Below are positions 34,972-45,890 of a stretch of DNA of 64,000 nucleotides, one piece after another (the first letter of the stretch is position 1; each line of letters opens with the position of its first letter). The position numbers and the translations under genes were made by a program. The notes beneath the pieces are model-generated. The model worked only from the letters and a program-made list of their open reading frames with translations, made no database searches and was not told the DNA's origin. This DNA is from Neckera pumila (Eukaryota > Streptophyta > Bryopsida > Hypnales > Neckeraceae). The stretch lies in contig OZ018408.1 in NCBI GenBank assembly GCA_963969595.1, forward strand, positions 23,619,823 through 23,683,822, read 5' to 3'.

Positions 34972-35394
34972 GAGCATCACCACCCATTTATAGGGAAGCT
35001 CCCCGGCCCGGGCTTGGTGTGGCTGGCCAATTAAGAAAAGGTGGTCCACCGTGGACCTGGCCTGGGACAAAAAGAGACCAATCACTCCAAAACTCTCTCT
35101 CCAAACACTAGGAGAGCGTCCCGTCATGCTTGTTGACTTCTTACCTTTTGTGTCGGCCCATACCTTTTGTCGTGCTAAAATAACTAAAATACTATAAAAT
35201 GCATCGCGACTTGCTTTCTTTTTTGTATTTTTATTGAAACAAATGAATTAAAATTTGTCTTGACTTGCTTGGCTGGGACCATAGCCAGAGAATGGGTGGC
35301 TTGTGTATTGGGCCGAAAGCAACCTGAGAGGTCTTGAGCACACAAGCCACTACATTTCCCGAGCCCAGTTTGGGGGGAATCGGTGGCGATGCTC
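34972..35394. mobile_element. PIF/Harbinger-like MITE with TTA target duplication
   Basis: The ends GAGCATCACCACCC and GGTGGCGATGCTC are inverted and flanked by TTA on both sides (34969-34971 and 35395-35397). It is 423 bp, more GC-rich than its surroundings, with no transposase. It is related by its ends to 14994-15717. Confidence 0.75.
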
Positions 35395-36099
35395 TTAGAG
35401 TCAGTGCAATATACAATAAGTATTTTAGCTCTACAATACCAGTATTTTAAATATATTACAAAATTATCTTTTATAAATCAGTGTGACACGCACTAAGAGG
35501 ATAATTAATGAAAATGTGTCAGTTCTAACTGGATTAGACCAGCGATCGCAAAACTGGCTAAATTTTGCTCGATTTCTACTTAATTTTTTCATGCCTCAGT
35601 GTAAATTAAAAAAAAATCTTCCAAAAATGAACATTTGGCTAAAAACCTTGAACCTGTTTTGAGATCACTGGATTAGACATGCTGTGTTTGGCCATGAAAT
35701 AAAATTCAGCTGACTCTGTCGTCCTTGGAAGTTGGAACCCAACAGTTCGCGGGTTCCTAGGGTGAATTAACGGTCCGTTTACCAGTTAATTTCGTGGAAT
35801 TCCGTCGAAGAGACGGCGGATTAGGAGAGGTTAAGCGAGCTTAGCAGAAAGAGATTAGAAAGGTGTTTTACTTAAGTGCCTCAGCCGCCTGGTTCTCTCC
35901 CCCCCCCTCTCCTATAGCAGCAGTTCCTCCCGCGGGCGCTGGCCTCCTTCCCTATTGCTTCTCTCCCCCGCCCTGGGCGCTACTCTATTTCACCTCCTCC
36001 GCATGAATTACTCTCTTGCCTCAATTCTGCCATCGTGAGCTGAAACTTGGAAGCGGCGCCTTCATGTGAAGCTTGACCGAATTTCGATAACAGCAAGAG

Positions 36100-37190
36100 G
36101 TAAGCAATTTTTGATAACAACACGCGGGATGTTTTAGGAGCACACGAATTGGATGCCAGAGTTGGCGCTATAATTTCTGTTAGAAAGATGTTGCGTGGAC
36201 ATGAAATTAACTTTGATTTTGTAGGAAAAGAAGTTTGCTGTTGTTTGTAGAAATTGTTGAACACTGCTGAGTCTGTATGTTCGGGGTGAGGTTGATGTAA
36301 TTTGGATCTTTTAGTGAGATTTGTGGATTGATTTGGGAGTTTTTCTTATTGCTTGATGCTTTATGTTGTTATACTGGCGGCATGGTCGGTTGAAATCAAT
36401 GTATGCTCCATTTTTCTTTCCAGTGGCTTTCTAAATTGCTCGTTTCTTTGACTTCACACTTGGATCATTTCTTTGGTTTATATTTATTACTGATGTCGAA
36501 AATGAGTGTGCGAAATTTTCTTAGGAGGCATTTATGTCCATGAATCGGGGAATGATCTAATTAAAAGGTAAGGAATTGAAGCGCGTGCGATGTTTAGTTC
36601 TGGAGGAATTGAATGGATTCGGAGAGTTTGTGCTGTGGGCTGGAGTTGGAAGTTGTTGCGTAGACATGAAATTTGACATGGTGAGAAAGGCGCCAGTTTG
36701 TTATTTGTAGAAATTGATCGAGAAATTGTTATTTGTCCTCAATGTTGAGTGTGTTTGTAGACTGGAGTGAGGTTGGTGTCGTGAGGTAATTTGGATCGTT
36801 TCTTGATATTTGAGGATTGAATTAGAGTTTTTTCTTGCTTTGTACGTGCATATGAATGTTATATGCCACGTTTAACTACTTTTGGACTTTTGAAAGTCCA
36901 GAATTAATATTTGGAGAAGAAACATCAAGAGATAATCATTGGGAGATCCTGTAAAACATCTCAAGATCTATACAAAACATCTAAAGATCTATACAAACAT
37001 CTGTTATTATCTGGAGATTTTTGAACGTTTTGTCTAGAATTCAGTTGAAAGTCCAGAAGTAGTTAAATGTGGCATTTATTCTGGCGGCACAGTATGTTGA
37101 AATCAGTTTTTGCTCCTGATTTTCTTAGAGAAATTCTATTTGCTCGCTTTTGTTGACTTCTCGATTGAATATTTTCGTGCTTAGTAAAAA
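36100..37190 (+). repeat. Tandem duplication within the SPIRAL1-like leader intron
   Basis: The stretch about 36190-36470 (gttgcgtggacatgaaatta ... ggttgaaatcaatgtatgctcc) is repeated at about 36655-37190 (gttgcgtagacatgaaattt ... gttgaaatcagtttttgctcc). The second copy is split by the MITE at 36863-37075; the first has the site unoccupied. Confidence 0.75.
36863..37075. mobile_element. 213-bp MITE with ATGCCACRTTTAACTACTT ends
   Basis: Inverted ends of 25 bp match at 23 positions. The flanks are TTAT on both sides (36859-36862 and 37076-37079). The unoccupied duplicate at about 36367-36380 reads gttatactggcgg, with a single TTAT, confirming insertion and target duplication. Confidence 0.75.
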
Positions 37191-37716
37191 TGAAAATATA
37201 TACTTTCTCCGGTTTCAAATTCTGCAGTAATTTGAACGTTTCCTTAATCGTTTTCAATCTTTTAATGTCAGTGTACTTATTACAGCTTAAGAACAAAGTC
37301 TTAGAAACAGAATTGAAAAAACGTATTGGAGCCATTGGAGACTTTGGCCACTGCACAAGCTTGGAATTTGAACAACCGACAGGATGTTCGGAAGCTCTGA
37401 CGGTAATGTCTACTGCGGTGCGCTAGTGTCTGCTTCGTTCCTAGGATAGCTCCACTCTTAGAACTAAAGATCGATCTGGCCACATCTTTCTTTTTCTTGC
37501 ATGAAATATCAAGCCATGCGTTGCAATGTACTGCCGAGCTAGAGCCTTGCGTTCTATGCATAGAATGATATCCATACCGTCGCTTCTGTTTTTACCTTAT
37601 TACCTTGTAATATCGTAGAATTTGCATCTGATTACTCCACAAATAGGCTACTGATTTTTTGTTTGGAGCGTTTAGCGCCATCTTTGCAGGCTCTAGAGAG
37701 AGACAGTCGTTCCGAA

Positions 37717-38643
37717 ATGTTCCGTCGAGGTCAGAGCTGCGGTGGTGGATACAGCTCTCTTGGATACTTATTTGGAGGCGATGACCCTCCTCGTGCTGTC
37801 GGGCCAATCAACAGAGACCAACAGCAACGTTCTCAAGAACAACCTCTCAAAGAGCAAAACAATTTTGGTGGCTATGGCAGCAAAGAATTACCCTCTAGTT
37901 CATCCACTTCTGTAATTTCTCCGGAAAATGAGAGGCCAGCTGCTGGAAAAGTTCATCACGACGAGAGGTACATGGACACTTCAGAAGGAAGAATGGGACG
38001 AACTAATAACAACTATCATCGCGCAGATGGCCAGAATTGCGGCAACTTCATTACGGTAAGTGTCTTGTTATTCTGTACTTTTATATGATTCCATGCTGTT
38101 TCTCGATAAATTTATAACGAAACGGCCATGTAGTTAAAGTACTTTGGGAGCTTTTGCCCAACTATTGTATGTGTAATATATACTACTGCAACAAAGATGG
38201 ATGTGACAACCATTCGTAAGGTTCGGTGTTCTCGTTGAACATGATCGAACCTTTCTTTCCACAGAAAGCAATCCTGACTGATATCTAAGTCCACCTAACT
38301 TCTAGTATTATTTAGTATTTTCTATTCCCAAAAATTCATACCACTGTACAATATTTGATGCTCAGAAACAACAGCTTCTGAAAGAAAAGGTAAAGATGTT
38401 GAAGAAGCTTGTGAACCACTAGCATGAGTTACGTATTTGTACAGTGCTTACCGCTTCTACCTGGAGCGTCTGTTAGCTTCAGAGAACTGTTGCAATTGCA
38501 CTTTCTCTTGCTTTTATGATGCTCTACAACATTATCATTAACATTGAAGAGTTTCTCTATGGTTTATAAAACAGGACCGCCCGAGTACCCGAGTAAGATC
38601 AACTCCCGGTGGCCAGTCGTCGTTGGGCTACCTATTTGGCTGA
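37717..38643 (+). CDS. SPIRAL1-like microtubule-associated protein
   Basis: Two coding exons (37717-38055 and 38575-38643) encode 135 residues. SPIRAL1 proteins bind cortical microtubules, often at plus ends, and keep cell expansion straight. The two hallmark ends are intact: N-terminal GQSCGGGYSSLGYLFGG and C-terminal HRADGQNCGNFITDRPST followed by TPGGQSSLGYLFG. The family's N- and C-terminal direct repeat (SSLGYLFG) is obvious. The middle is longer and richer in Gln and Ser than in angiosperm SPIRAL1. A leader exon ending at 36099 (strong gtaagc donor), a possible second leader exon near 37288-37401 and an acceptor at 37689 precede the start. The 5' leader is strongly CT-rich (35880-35990), as often seen in highly expressed plant genes. 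Confidence 0.93.
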
Positions 38644-40740
38644 GACTGAATCGTTGTGAATACATGAATTGGACCCTGAGAAACTCTTTCGCAGAACAGT
38701 TTTAATATCTTGATTAGGGGCAAGGATTGTAACTAGGAGTAGACACATGTGTTGTTGCTACTGGTAGAGTTTCTAACAAGCATTATCTAATATATTACTT
38801 GATTACGTTTCTCAAGTCTACATTTCTCTACGTCGTTTCCGTTGCTCGAACAACCAAGTGCGTATTGCGCATTGACAGCTTGGTCACCCAATTGATATCT
38901 TGCACGTCGACCTAAAAGTTCACATCATATCCAGAGTCTGGATGCATCCTTCACCGATTTTAACTCCGAGCTTGCCATCAGAGTTTTGCTTCACCAGCTT
39001 CATCAATAGCCAAGGTGTGCTGCAATTTCTATACGAACGATCTTTGATACTTCATCTAACCAGTACCTCGAGTGTGTTTGGGGCAACATATTGGTGTTCA
39101 CATGCCAGAAATATAGTAAGGATTACATTGAAGAGTGCGATAATCATAAACGCTGAACACACGTAAACGGTAGAGCGATATCTTGATGCAAAGTTGGCGT
39201 AGGAAATACTACAACCGTCGCTGGGTATTCTTTTCCATACGAGGGTACAGCAAGTCCATACTTATTAGCTGATGTTCCAGATTATTATGAGACTTTCGTG
39301 ATTTTGCACACTCAGATTGCCAACTTATTAGCAGGCAAGAATGCAGATGTTGAGGGTGACAACCGAGACCCATAATGCATTTTCTTATTTCCAAAAGGCT
39401 CAGACATGGTTTTACTTATCTCAGCGACAAACGCCTCGTATTCGGGAAAAAAGTGTCATCACAGCCTCAAAATACTTTTCTCAGTAACGATGTGCAAAGT
39501 AGCATACATCAGAGCTTGAAAATGTCGCAACCCTTTCGAGGCTCTTAGATCAGAAATCACTAGATCCCGGAGGGGTTCACTTCACTCTTGCCTGCACCTC
39601 AAAGCATCGAAAGCCATAGCCGTGGTGTTTCAAGCCCAGCCGCTCTGATGCTCTGCCTTAAAGGTGAGGCGAGCAAAACACAAAAAAACAGAAACAAACT
39701 CAACTAGAGCAAAAACGAAGAGAGGGAAGTGTCAGCTGTCTGTTTTGGCCCACAGCAAAATGCTAGACCTCCGCTGAGTTAGACTTGCATATCGGATCAT
39801 CAAAATCATTCACAACCTCTTGCAAACTCAGGTACGAAGGTAGACAACCTCTACTAAGCAGGAGTGTCAGGGCGGAAAGCACAAGAGATCGATACAACAT
39901 GAAAGCTACAACGGCAAGGAACAGATACAGGTGAAAACGGAGGCAAGAGGCCCTATTTGTTCCTCTGGATGGGAGCCATGTGCGGCGCAAACCCTAGGGC
40001 TTAGTAGATGATTTTTAGTGGATGACGATATTCATCCGTCCAGTTCTTTCATTGCCTTCACATGAAGTTCTCTGCCTCTGGCCTTGTGGCTACGCTTCTC
40101 CGTCACGTGAAACAGTTGCAGCGGCGATGGAAAATTGGCGAGACAAACTTATGCAATCTCCGATATATCGACTGTATAATTTTTTCTCGAATTTTTGGGA
40201 TCTCTTGCGGTGAAATTGACTCTAAGTGAGGTTCAGCTGACTTGGAATTGAGATTGCAATGGTTGCTATGCGGTGGGAAAATTATCCCCGGTAATCAGGT
40301 GCGCTGTGTTTGATTTTATGCGATGTTTGCTGCTGCTTGCTGCTGCCAGGGTTTGTGTACAGGAATCGTTGTTTGAATCAGAGTTTGGTACTGAGAGGTG
40401 CATTGCGTTTGATTTTGGGAGTTCAGCATCTGAGTGGGAGATTGTTTTTTTGCTGATAGGCGGTGTTTTATTTATGGTATTGTGAGCCTAAGAGGAAGCT
40501 TGAATATATCTTCGTGCGTGAACGATGAAGTTGACTACTACAAGCAAAGACATGGGTAGGGTCCATGAAGTCCATGGTAGGGGCTCTGATTAGGGTTAGG
40601 GTTTTCTGTATCAGATGGCAGGATTTTCGCATGCTTTGAGAAGCTGAGGTTGGCGATTTTTGTTCAGTTCATCGATTCCTTGTAGGCATGCGCTTATCAA
40701 TCACTAAACATGGATTTTGTTTGGATTGATTATGCTGCAG
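38644..40740. other. SPIRAL1-like 3' region and DEAH-gene leader
   Basis: No gene with supported homology is seen. The region upstream of the helicase includes a leader intron that ends in a clear acceptor (attatgctgcag) at 40740. Small ATG-initiated frames at 40022 and 40273 would be upstream ORFs if transcribed. Confidence 0.4.
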
Positions 40741-40817
40741 GAAGGAGAATGATCGCGTGTTGCAAGTGCTTGCGGGATTGATTTGTGCGCTTGCGGCTCG
40801 GAGGATAGTTGCATGAC

Positions 40818-42938
40818 ATGGAGGCGCGCAAGTTGTTACCGATTAACCAGTACGAGGAGCAGATTGTGGAGGCTGTGGAAAAGAATAGGGTGATCGTGGT
40901 CATCGGGGAGACAGGTTCTGGGAAAACCACGCAGCTGGCGCAGATCCTCCACCGAGCAGGGTACACGAAGGATGGCATGATAGGTGTAACGCAGCCTCGG
41001 CGAGTGGCTGCGGTGTCTGTTTCACGTCGAGTGGCTTGGGAGATGGGAGTGCAGCTTGGGGACGAAGTTGGCTACTCCATCAGATTCGAAGACCGAACGT
41101 CCAGAGCTACGCGCATTAAGTACTTGACGGATGGTTGCTTGCTTCGAGAATGTTTGTTTGACTGCGAATTCAAACAATACTCTGTCATCATTCTCGACGA
41201 GGCTCACGAGCGGAGCCTGAATACCGACATTCTTCTGGGTCTTCTGAAGCGTGTCGCTCAGAACCGGAACCCTGAATTGAAAGTGATCATTACGTCGGCC
41301 ACTCTTGACGGGCAGAAATTCTCCCAGTATTTTTACGGTTGTCCTGTTATCAACGTTCCTGGGAAGTTATATCCTGTACAGCTCCTTTACAGCACAGAGG
41401 TTCCCAATAGTTATCTGGAGTCTGCTGTTGAGACAGCCATGGATGTCCATGTTAGAGAACCTGAAGGCGACATTTTGTTTTTTCTGACTGGGCAGGATGA
41501 GATAGAGAAGGCTCTGAAGATGCTGGAAGAGAAGGTGCTAATGTTGGAGGAGGGTTCTTGCCTTGACGTCATAGTACTTCCGCTTCACGCATCTTTGGCG
41601 CCAGAGGTTCAAGCTCGTGTATTTCAAGCGGCCCCTCCCAATTGCCGGCGCATTATTGTGGCAACCAACGTTGCTGAGACATCTCTTACTGTCGACGGCG
41701 TTGTCTATGTGATCGATCCTGGGTTTGTGAAGCAACGGAATTATAATCCAACGACTGGTATGGACTCTCTTTCTGTTGTACGCATTAGCAGGGTGCAGGC
41801 TACTCAAAGGGCAGGAAGGGCAGGACGGACTCGTCCAGGCAAGTGTTACCGCCTTTACCCGCTTTCAGCGTATCAAGAGGAGTTTATTCCTGCTACGGTG
41901 CCTGAAATTCAACGTTCATCGCTCACGGGGGCTGTTTTGCACCTGAAGTTTTTGGATTTGCCCAATTTGGATATCCTGCACTTTGACTTCATTGATCCAC
42001 CGTTGCGAGAGGCGTTGGAAGATGCTCTACGCCAGCTTTTTGCGATTGATGCAATTGGTCAAGATGGGAAAATCACTGCCCTAGGCAGGCGCATTGCCGA
42101 GTTGCCATTAGATCCTGCACTAGGGAGGACTTTATTGGCTGCTGAGGAACTGGGTTGTCTTCCCCAAGCCCTGACTGTGGCTGCCATGCTTTCCTCTGAA
42201 ACAATCTTCATGCCAGGACCAAGGAAAGGGGATGATAGGAAGAGGCTTAGAGAGGATCAGCAGCTGCCGGATGGCAATAAATATGGGGACCATGTACGGT
42301 ATTTGCAGATTTACGAGCTGTGGAAGAAAAACAATTTCGATATTAAATGGTGCAGAAGCAACGGTTTGCAGATCCGGTCCATGCTGTTTGCGAAGGATGT
42401 GAGACGCCAGTTGGCTCTGATCACGACAAGAAAAAACTTTGAGGATGATGACCGGGCCACTAAGAAGATTAGTAGTGCACGTTCCTTGCGGAAGGCCTTG
42501 TGTCAGGGGTTTGCTTGTAGATTGGCACAGCGTATGCCAAAACACAATGGCTACCGCACCGTTGGCAACAAATCACAGTTAGTTCAGCTCCATCCAGCAA
42601 CCAGTGCACTCCTGGTGGACGAGGATGGTCTGTACCCTGAGTGGGTGCTTTATCACGAGCTTATGGCTTCTACTCGCCCATATATTCGTCATGTTTGTGT
42701 TGTTGAAAATGACTGGGTTGTCCCTATCTTGGAAAAGCTTCAGAACATTAATGTTCGTAGTCTTAGTGGCCTGAGTGCTGACGAACCTCACAAAGATCAG
42801 GAGACTAGATTAGTAGGGGACAAGAAAGCTAGTTTATCGAAGTCTCTTGATCAGGAGGCACGTCTTGTGGATGTAAATGCTGCACGCGCCCGTTTCCTTG
42901 CAAGAAAGCAGTCTAAAACTCTCAAGTCTTCCAGATAA
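40818..42938 (+). CDS. DEAH-box RNA helicase, DEAH4-like
   Basis: A single uninterrupted exon encodes 706 residues. Motifs: Walker A GETGSGKT at 30-37, TQPRRVAA, DEAH at 127-130, SAT at 160-162, the TGQDEIE block, and QRAGRAGR at 330-337, followed by the winged-helix/HA2 and OB-fold regions. The short N-terminus, the LTVDGVVYVIDPGFVKQR block and the C-terminal AARARFLARK match the plant DEAH4 type of putative pre-mRNA splicing helicases from memory, rather than the longer DEAH9/DHX35 or RID1 types. The expected activity is ATP-dependent remodelling of RNA-protein complexes in the nucleus or nucleolus. ATG 40818 is the first in-frame start; an out-of-frame ATG lies five bases upstream at 40813. 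A spliced 5' leader and probable spliced 3' UTR (donor near 43026) flank the intron-free coding region. Confidence 0.9.
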   Translation: MEARKLLPINQYEEQIVEAVEKNRVIVVIGETGSGKTTQLAQILHRAGYTKDGMIGVTQPRRVAAVSVSRRVAWEMGVQLGDEVGYSIRFEDRTSRATRIKYLTDGCLLRECLFDCEFKQYSVIILDEAHERSLNTDILLGLLKRVAQNRNPELKVIITSATLDGQKFSQYFYGCPVINVPGKLYPVQLLYSTEVPNSYLESAVETAMDVHVREPEGDILFFLTGQDEIEKALKMLEEKVLMLEEGSCLDVIVLPLHASLAPEVQARVFQAAPPNCRRIIVATNVAETSLTVDGVVYVIDPGFVKQRNYNPTTGMDSLSVVRISRVQATQRAGRAGRTRPGKCYRLYPLSAYQEEFIPATVPEIQRSSLTGAVLHLKFLDLPNLDILHFDFIDPPLREALEDALRQLFAIDAIGQDGKITALGRRIAELPLDPALGRTLLAAEELGCLPQALTVAAMLSSETIFMPGPRKGDDRKRLREDQQLPDGNKYGDHVRYLQIYELWKKNNFDIKWCRSNGLQIRSMLFAKDVRRQLALITTRKNFEDDDRATKKISSARSLRKALCQGFACRLAQRMPKHNGYRTVGNKSQLVQLHPATSALLVDEDGLYPEWVLYHELMASTRPYIRHVCVVENDWVVPILEKLQNINVRSLSGLSADEPHKDQETRLVGDKKASLSKSLDQEARLVDVNAARARFLARKQSKTLKSSR

Positions 42939-44189
42939 CGCATCTTCGTTTACACTCAAGGGGAAAGCAGCTCCAGAACCTCCGCCCCAGGCTATGAGCT
43001 CTTGATGCCTCAAGTTGTAGAACAGGTAAATGTGTTGTTTAGCTTTCTCTGTATCAACTGTGGTTGAAAATTTCATCGCTATGAATTTCAAACATTGTTT
43101 ATTACAACATTCACATTAAATATGACGCATTGCAGGTAATACGGCATTCATGTACCACAACAAGAAGCTCCTTGCATTGCACGAGGGTGACTAGCCTCGT
43201 AAGTTTTACCTTATTCAGATTCTGCTTTTGTGAACGATATTTCTGATGCTCATAATAGCAAGCTTGTCTTCAAGCTTGTTGCTAGGTTCTTCTTATTAAA
43301 ACTTGCTCTAAGGGTGATTTCGTAGAAACTACCATAACCTCAATGTACGGATGTATAATTCAGATGCATTAAGAGTGTTATAAGATGTTGACGGAAACAC
43401 TAGGCCGGGTTGACCATGGGAGCCCGATTAGACGACCCCTTCACTGGTCACCCCAAGTGGATTTTATCACCAGTCGGTCAATATTATTCCCTGCTCCTCT
43501 AGTGTGGTTTCTTTGCATTTTTGTTTAGCAAGCTTCTGCATAATTGTCCACCTCAGCTCAACTTAGAGATTTTCTTGTGCAGGTGAGATGTTTACTTTCG
43601 GATATCTACTCCAGAAAAGTCATCTCTTCTACCGTGTGGTATCTAAGATGGATGTGAAGGACCCAGTTTTGATGACCCTGCCTTAAACTATTATGATGCA
43701 AGATTTTGCTATTTTGTGGTATCGACGAAGCCCTGTACTCTGTTGACTTTCTATGCACGTTTGTGTGGAGTGTGTATTAACACGCATGACAATCGTACAA
43801 ATGGTTACAAAGAGATGTTCTTTAATTTTGCATTTGCCATTCTTAGTTCTCATGTCAATTGGGTGCAGCAGGTTGCTTGCAATTGCGATTTCAGTTGATG
43901 GAATTCTCCCCTAAAATCTTTACTTGGTTGAGGTTTTGCTCAGTCGTGTAGCTTCTGGTTTGGTGGGAAGGCCATCAGTGCGTTTCGAGATTTTCCATTT
44001 TTTTCTTTTCATGGTTCGAACATATTCGGTTGTTGAATGAGGATTGCATGTTATTGGATCCTAACATTCTCGAAAGGAGCTCGTATTACCTTGGGCCCAT
44101 CTTCTATCTGAAGGAGGAAGCTTCAATCCTTTGACATTTCTTTCTTTGACACATCCTCTTACACCTTCAGTTCAAGAATTTTGGAGAAG
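42939..44189 (+). other. DEAH-gene 3' region
   Basis: Non-coding. A gt donor after gttgtagaacag (43026) and a tgcag acceptor near 43136 suggest introns in the 3' UTR. No other gene is seen. Confidence 0.35.
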
Positions 44190-44877
44190 GAAACCCCTAA
44201 CTCCAGTAATAGCAGCTCAAAAATTTCCTTGAAAGTCATTTTTTTAAGAAATGAAAATTTGAAATTTAAAAATCACTTTTTTAAGAAATAAAAATTTGAA
44301 ATTGGTTTTCTAGATTTATATATACACGGAAAGCTTTAAATCATTCCATTTTGACTAATGAAATGAAAGTTATGAGGAGTTTTTGTTTGTGGGTAGTTAT
44401 GGAATTTCTATTCTAAAATAAACTTTGAAGTCATTTATTTAACTCTATTTTCAATATTTTTGAAAAAACAAACAAACATTGGATGTATATTTTTAATTAC
44501 AACATTATAACCATTGGAATTTGCATTTTTGAATTCTATAACTAAATTCTTAACAATTTATTTTTTTCAATCATTCTTTACTTTTTTTAATCATTCTTTA
44601 CTTCTATTTACTATTTTTTCCTATATGTTGTACAATTCCAAATGATCTAAAAATTTTCAAGAATGTAGTATGTTGCCCAATTTTTTGGACGGCTAAAAAA
44701 AGGATTTTGTCATTTCAAACACTAATATCGTGCAATCTACATGGTGGAAAATTTTGAATTTTTTCAACAACTTTTGAAACCAGCTTACTATAAGATCTTG
44801 GTACAAAAACATTTTGGTACTTGTATTAGAAATGACAGTTTTGGAAGAAAACATAGTCTTTGACCTTTAGAGATTAA
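44190..44877. mobile_element. Decayed piggyBac-like element C
   Basis: The interior aligns in the same orientation with 13860-14530 (gaaattggttttctagattt, tttttgaattctataactaa, cctatatgttgtacaattcc). The right end reads gacctttagagattaa and the left end aaacccctaa, so both ends have drifted from TTAACCCCTAAAG. An old member of the family of elements A and B. Confidence 0.5.
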
Positions 44878-45080
44878 TCCTAGAAGTTCCAAGATGAAGT
44901 TTACCAAGATCCGGCCTAAAATTATAATTTTTATACAAACAATAAAATTGAAAAGAATTGTTTTAATGACATATCCAACCATAGGATCTTGATGTACACT
45001 AGTATGTAAAAAAAGATATTTGTTATGTCATAGACAACTTAGCCCAGAGTTTGGCAAAGAGAAAGTTGGCTTGTATCTCA

Positions 45081-45317
45081 TACTAGAAGAAATCCGTGTT
45101 TTAGGTGGCATTTTGTGATTTTTTTTAGACGGATTTTAGGTGACATCGAAAAAAAAAAACTTCTGTTTTTTCTTCAAATAATCACGTCTAATATAACATC
45201 CAAATGTTATATTAGACGTGATTATTTGAAGAAAAAACAGAAGTTGTTTTTTGATGTCATCTAAAATCCGTTTGGAAAAATCACAAAATGCCACCTAAAT
45301 GCAGGTTTCTTCTAGTG
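45081..45317. mobile_element. 237-bp foldback MITE, nearly perfect palindrome
   Basis: The two halves (about 117 bp each) are reverse complements at about nine of ten positions, meeting at ataacat-ccaa-atgttat. The ends read tACTAGAAGAAA and TTTCTTCTAGTg; the right terminus is CACTA in inverted form, so a CACTA-type origin is possible. RNA from either strand would form a very long hairpin. The interior motifs taggtggcattttgtgattt and ttcaaataatcacgtctaat are shared by both arms. Confidence 0.75.
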
Positions 45318-45639
45318 TTATTGAGTACATAGGTGTCAAGCCCAAAGAAATAGAAAACTATAGTTGTCAAGTCCGAGGAAATGGAAAACTAGGCATGAAG
45401 AAGAGTCAAGTACCTCCTAGGATTCTCATACTGTCATGGTGTAGGTTTAGTCATTCCATGTAGATTTGTCTTTGCAATGTATGAGCTTTGCACATTAAAA
45501 GTTAAAACCTCAATTTGATTTAGGAGACATTTGAAATCAACACTTTTCAAGCTAGAGGGAAAAATAGAGAAGCTAGAAAAAAAACATCCTGTCCACTCTC
45601 TAGCTTCAAGATCACTCTAACTTCTGCTTCCAACAACTC

Positions 45640-45890
45640 TAATAACAATATGGACGTCATAAGGTTTAGATTGTCCCTATAAGTTGAATGTTATGTAACT
45701 AGATTTATGTAACTAGATTTATGTAACTAGATTTTGTAACACCAATTTTCTAGTACAAACTACTAAAGTGTTGACGCGCCTAAGTTGATCCTAGGCATTA
45801 TAGGTTCAAACTGTCCCCACAAGTTGAATGGTATGCGATTACATTCTATTGGACGTGACACCAATTTTCTTGTACAAACTACTAAAGTAT
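45640..45890. repeat. Tandem duplication with a 16-bp microrepeat
   Basis: Two copies of a roughly 115-bp unit (each with aagttgaatg, accaattttct and tacaaactactaaagt) lie side by side. In the first copy atgtaactagatttat is repeated about three times (45693-45740). Confidence 0.6.

Larger units (their letters stand above)
34500..35515 (+). repeat. Dispersed repeat, copy interrupted by two MITEs
   Basis: It aligns with 31070-31400 on both sides of two insertions. Shared landmarks include gttaaccaactaattttac, agaggctacat/agaggctacag and ataaatcagtgtgacacgca. The insertions are the family II element at 34658-34909 and the PIF-like element at 34972-35394. Confidence 0.75.

Noticed and set aside
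39763..39990. Minus-strand ORF with a hydrophobic segment, divergent to the DEAH gene
   Set aside because: The apparent start is not ATG, the hydrophobic stretch could be chance in T-rich DNA, and no conserved motif was found.
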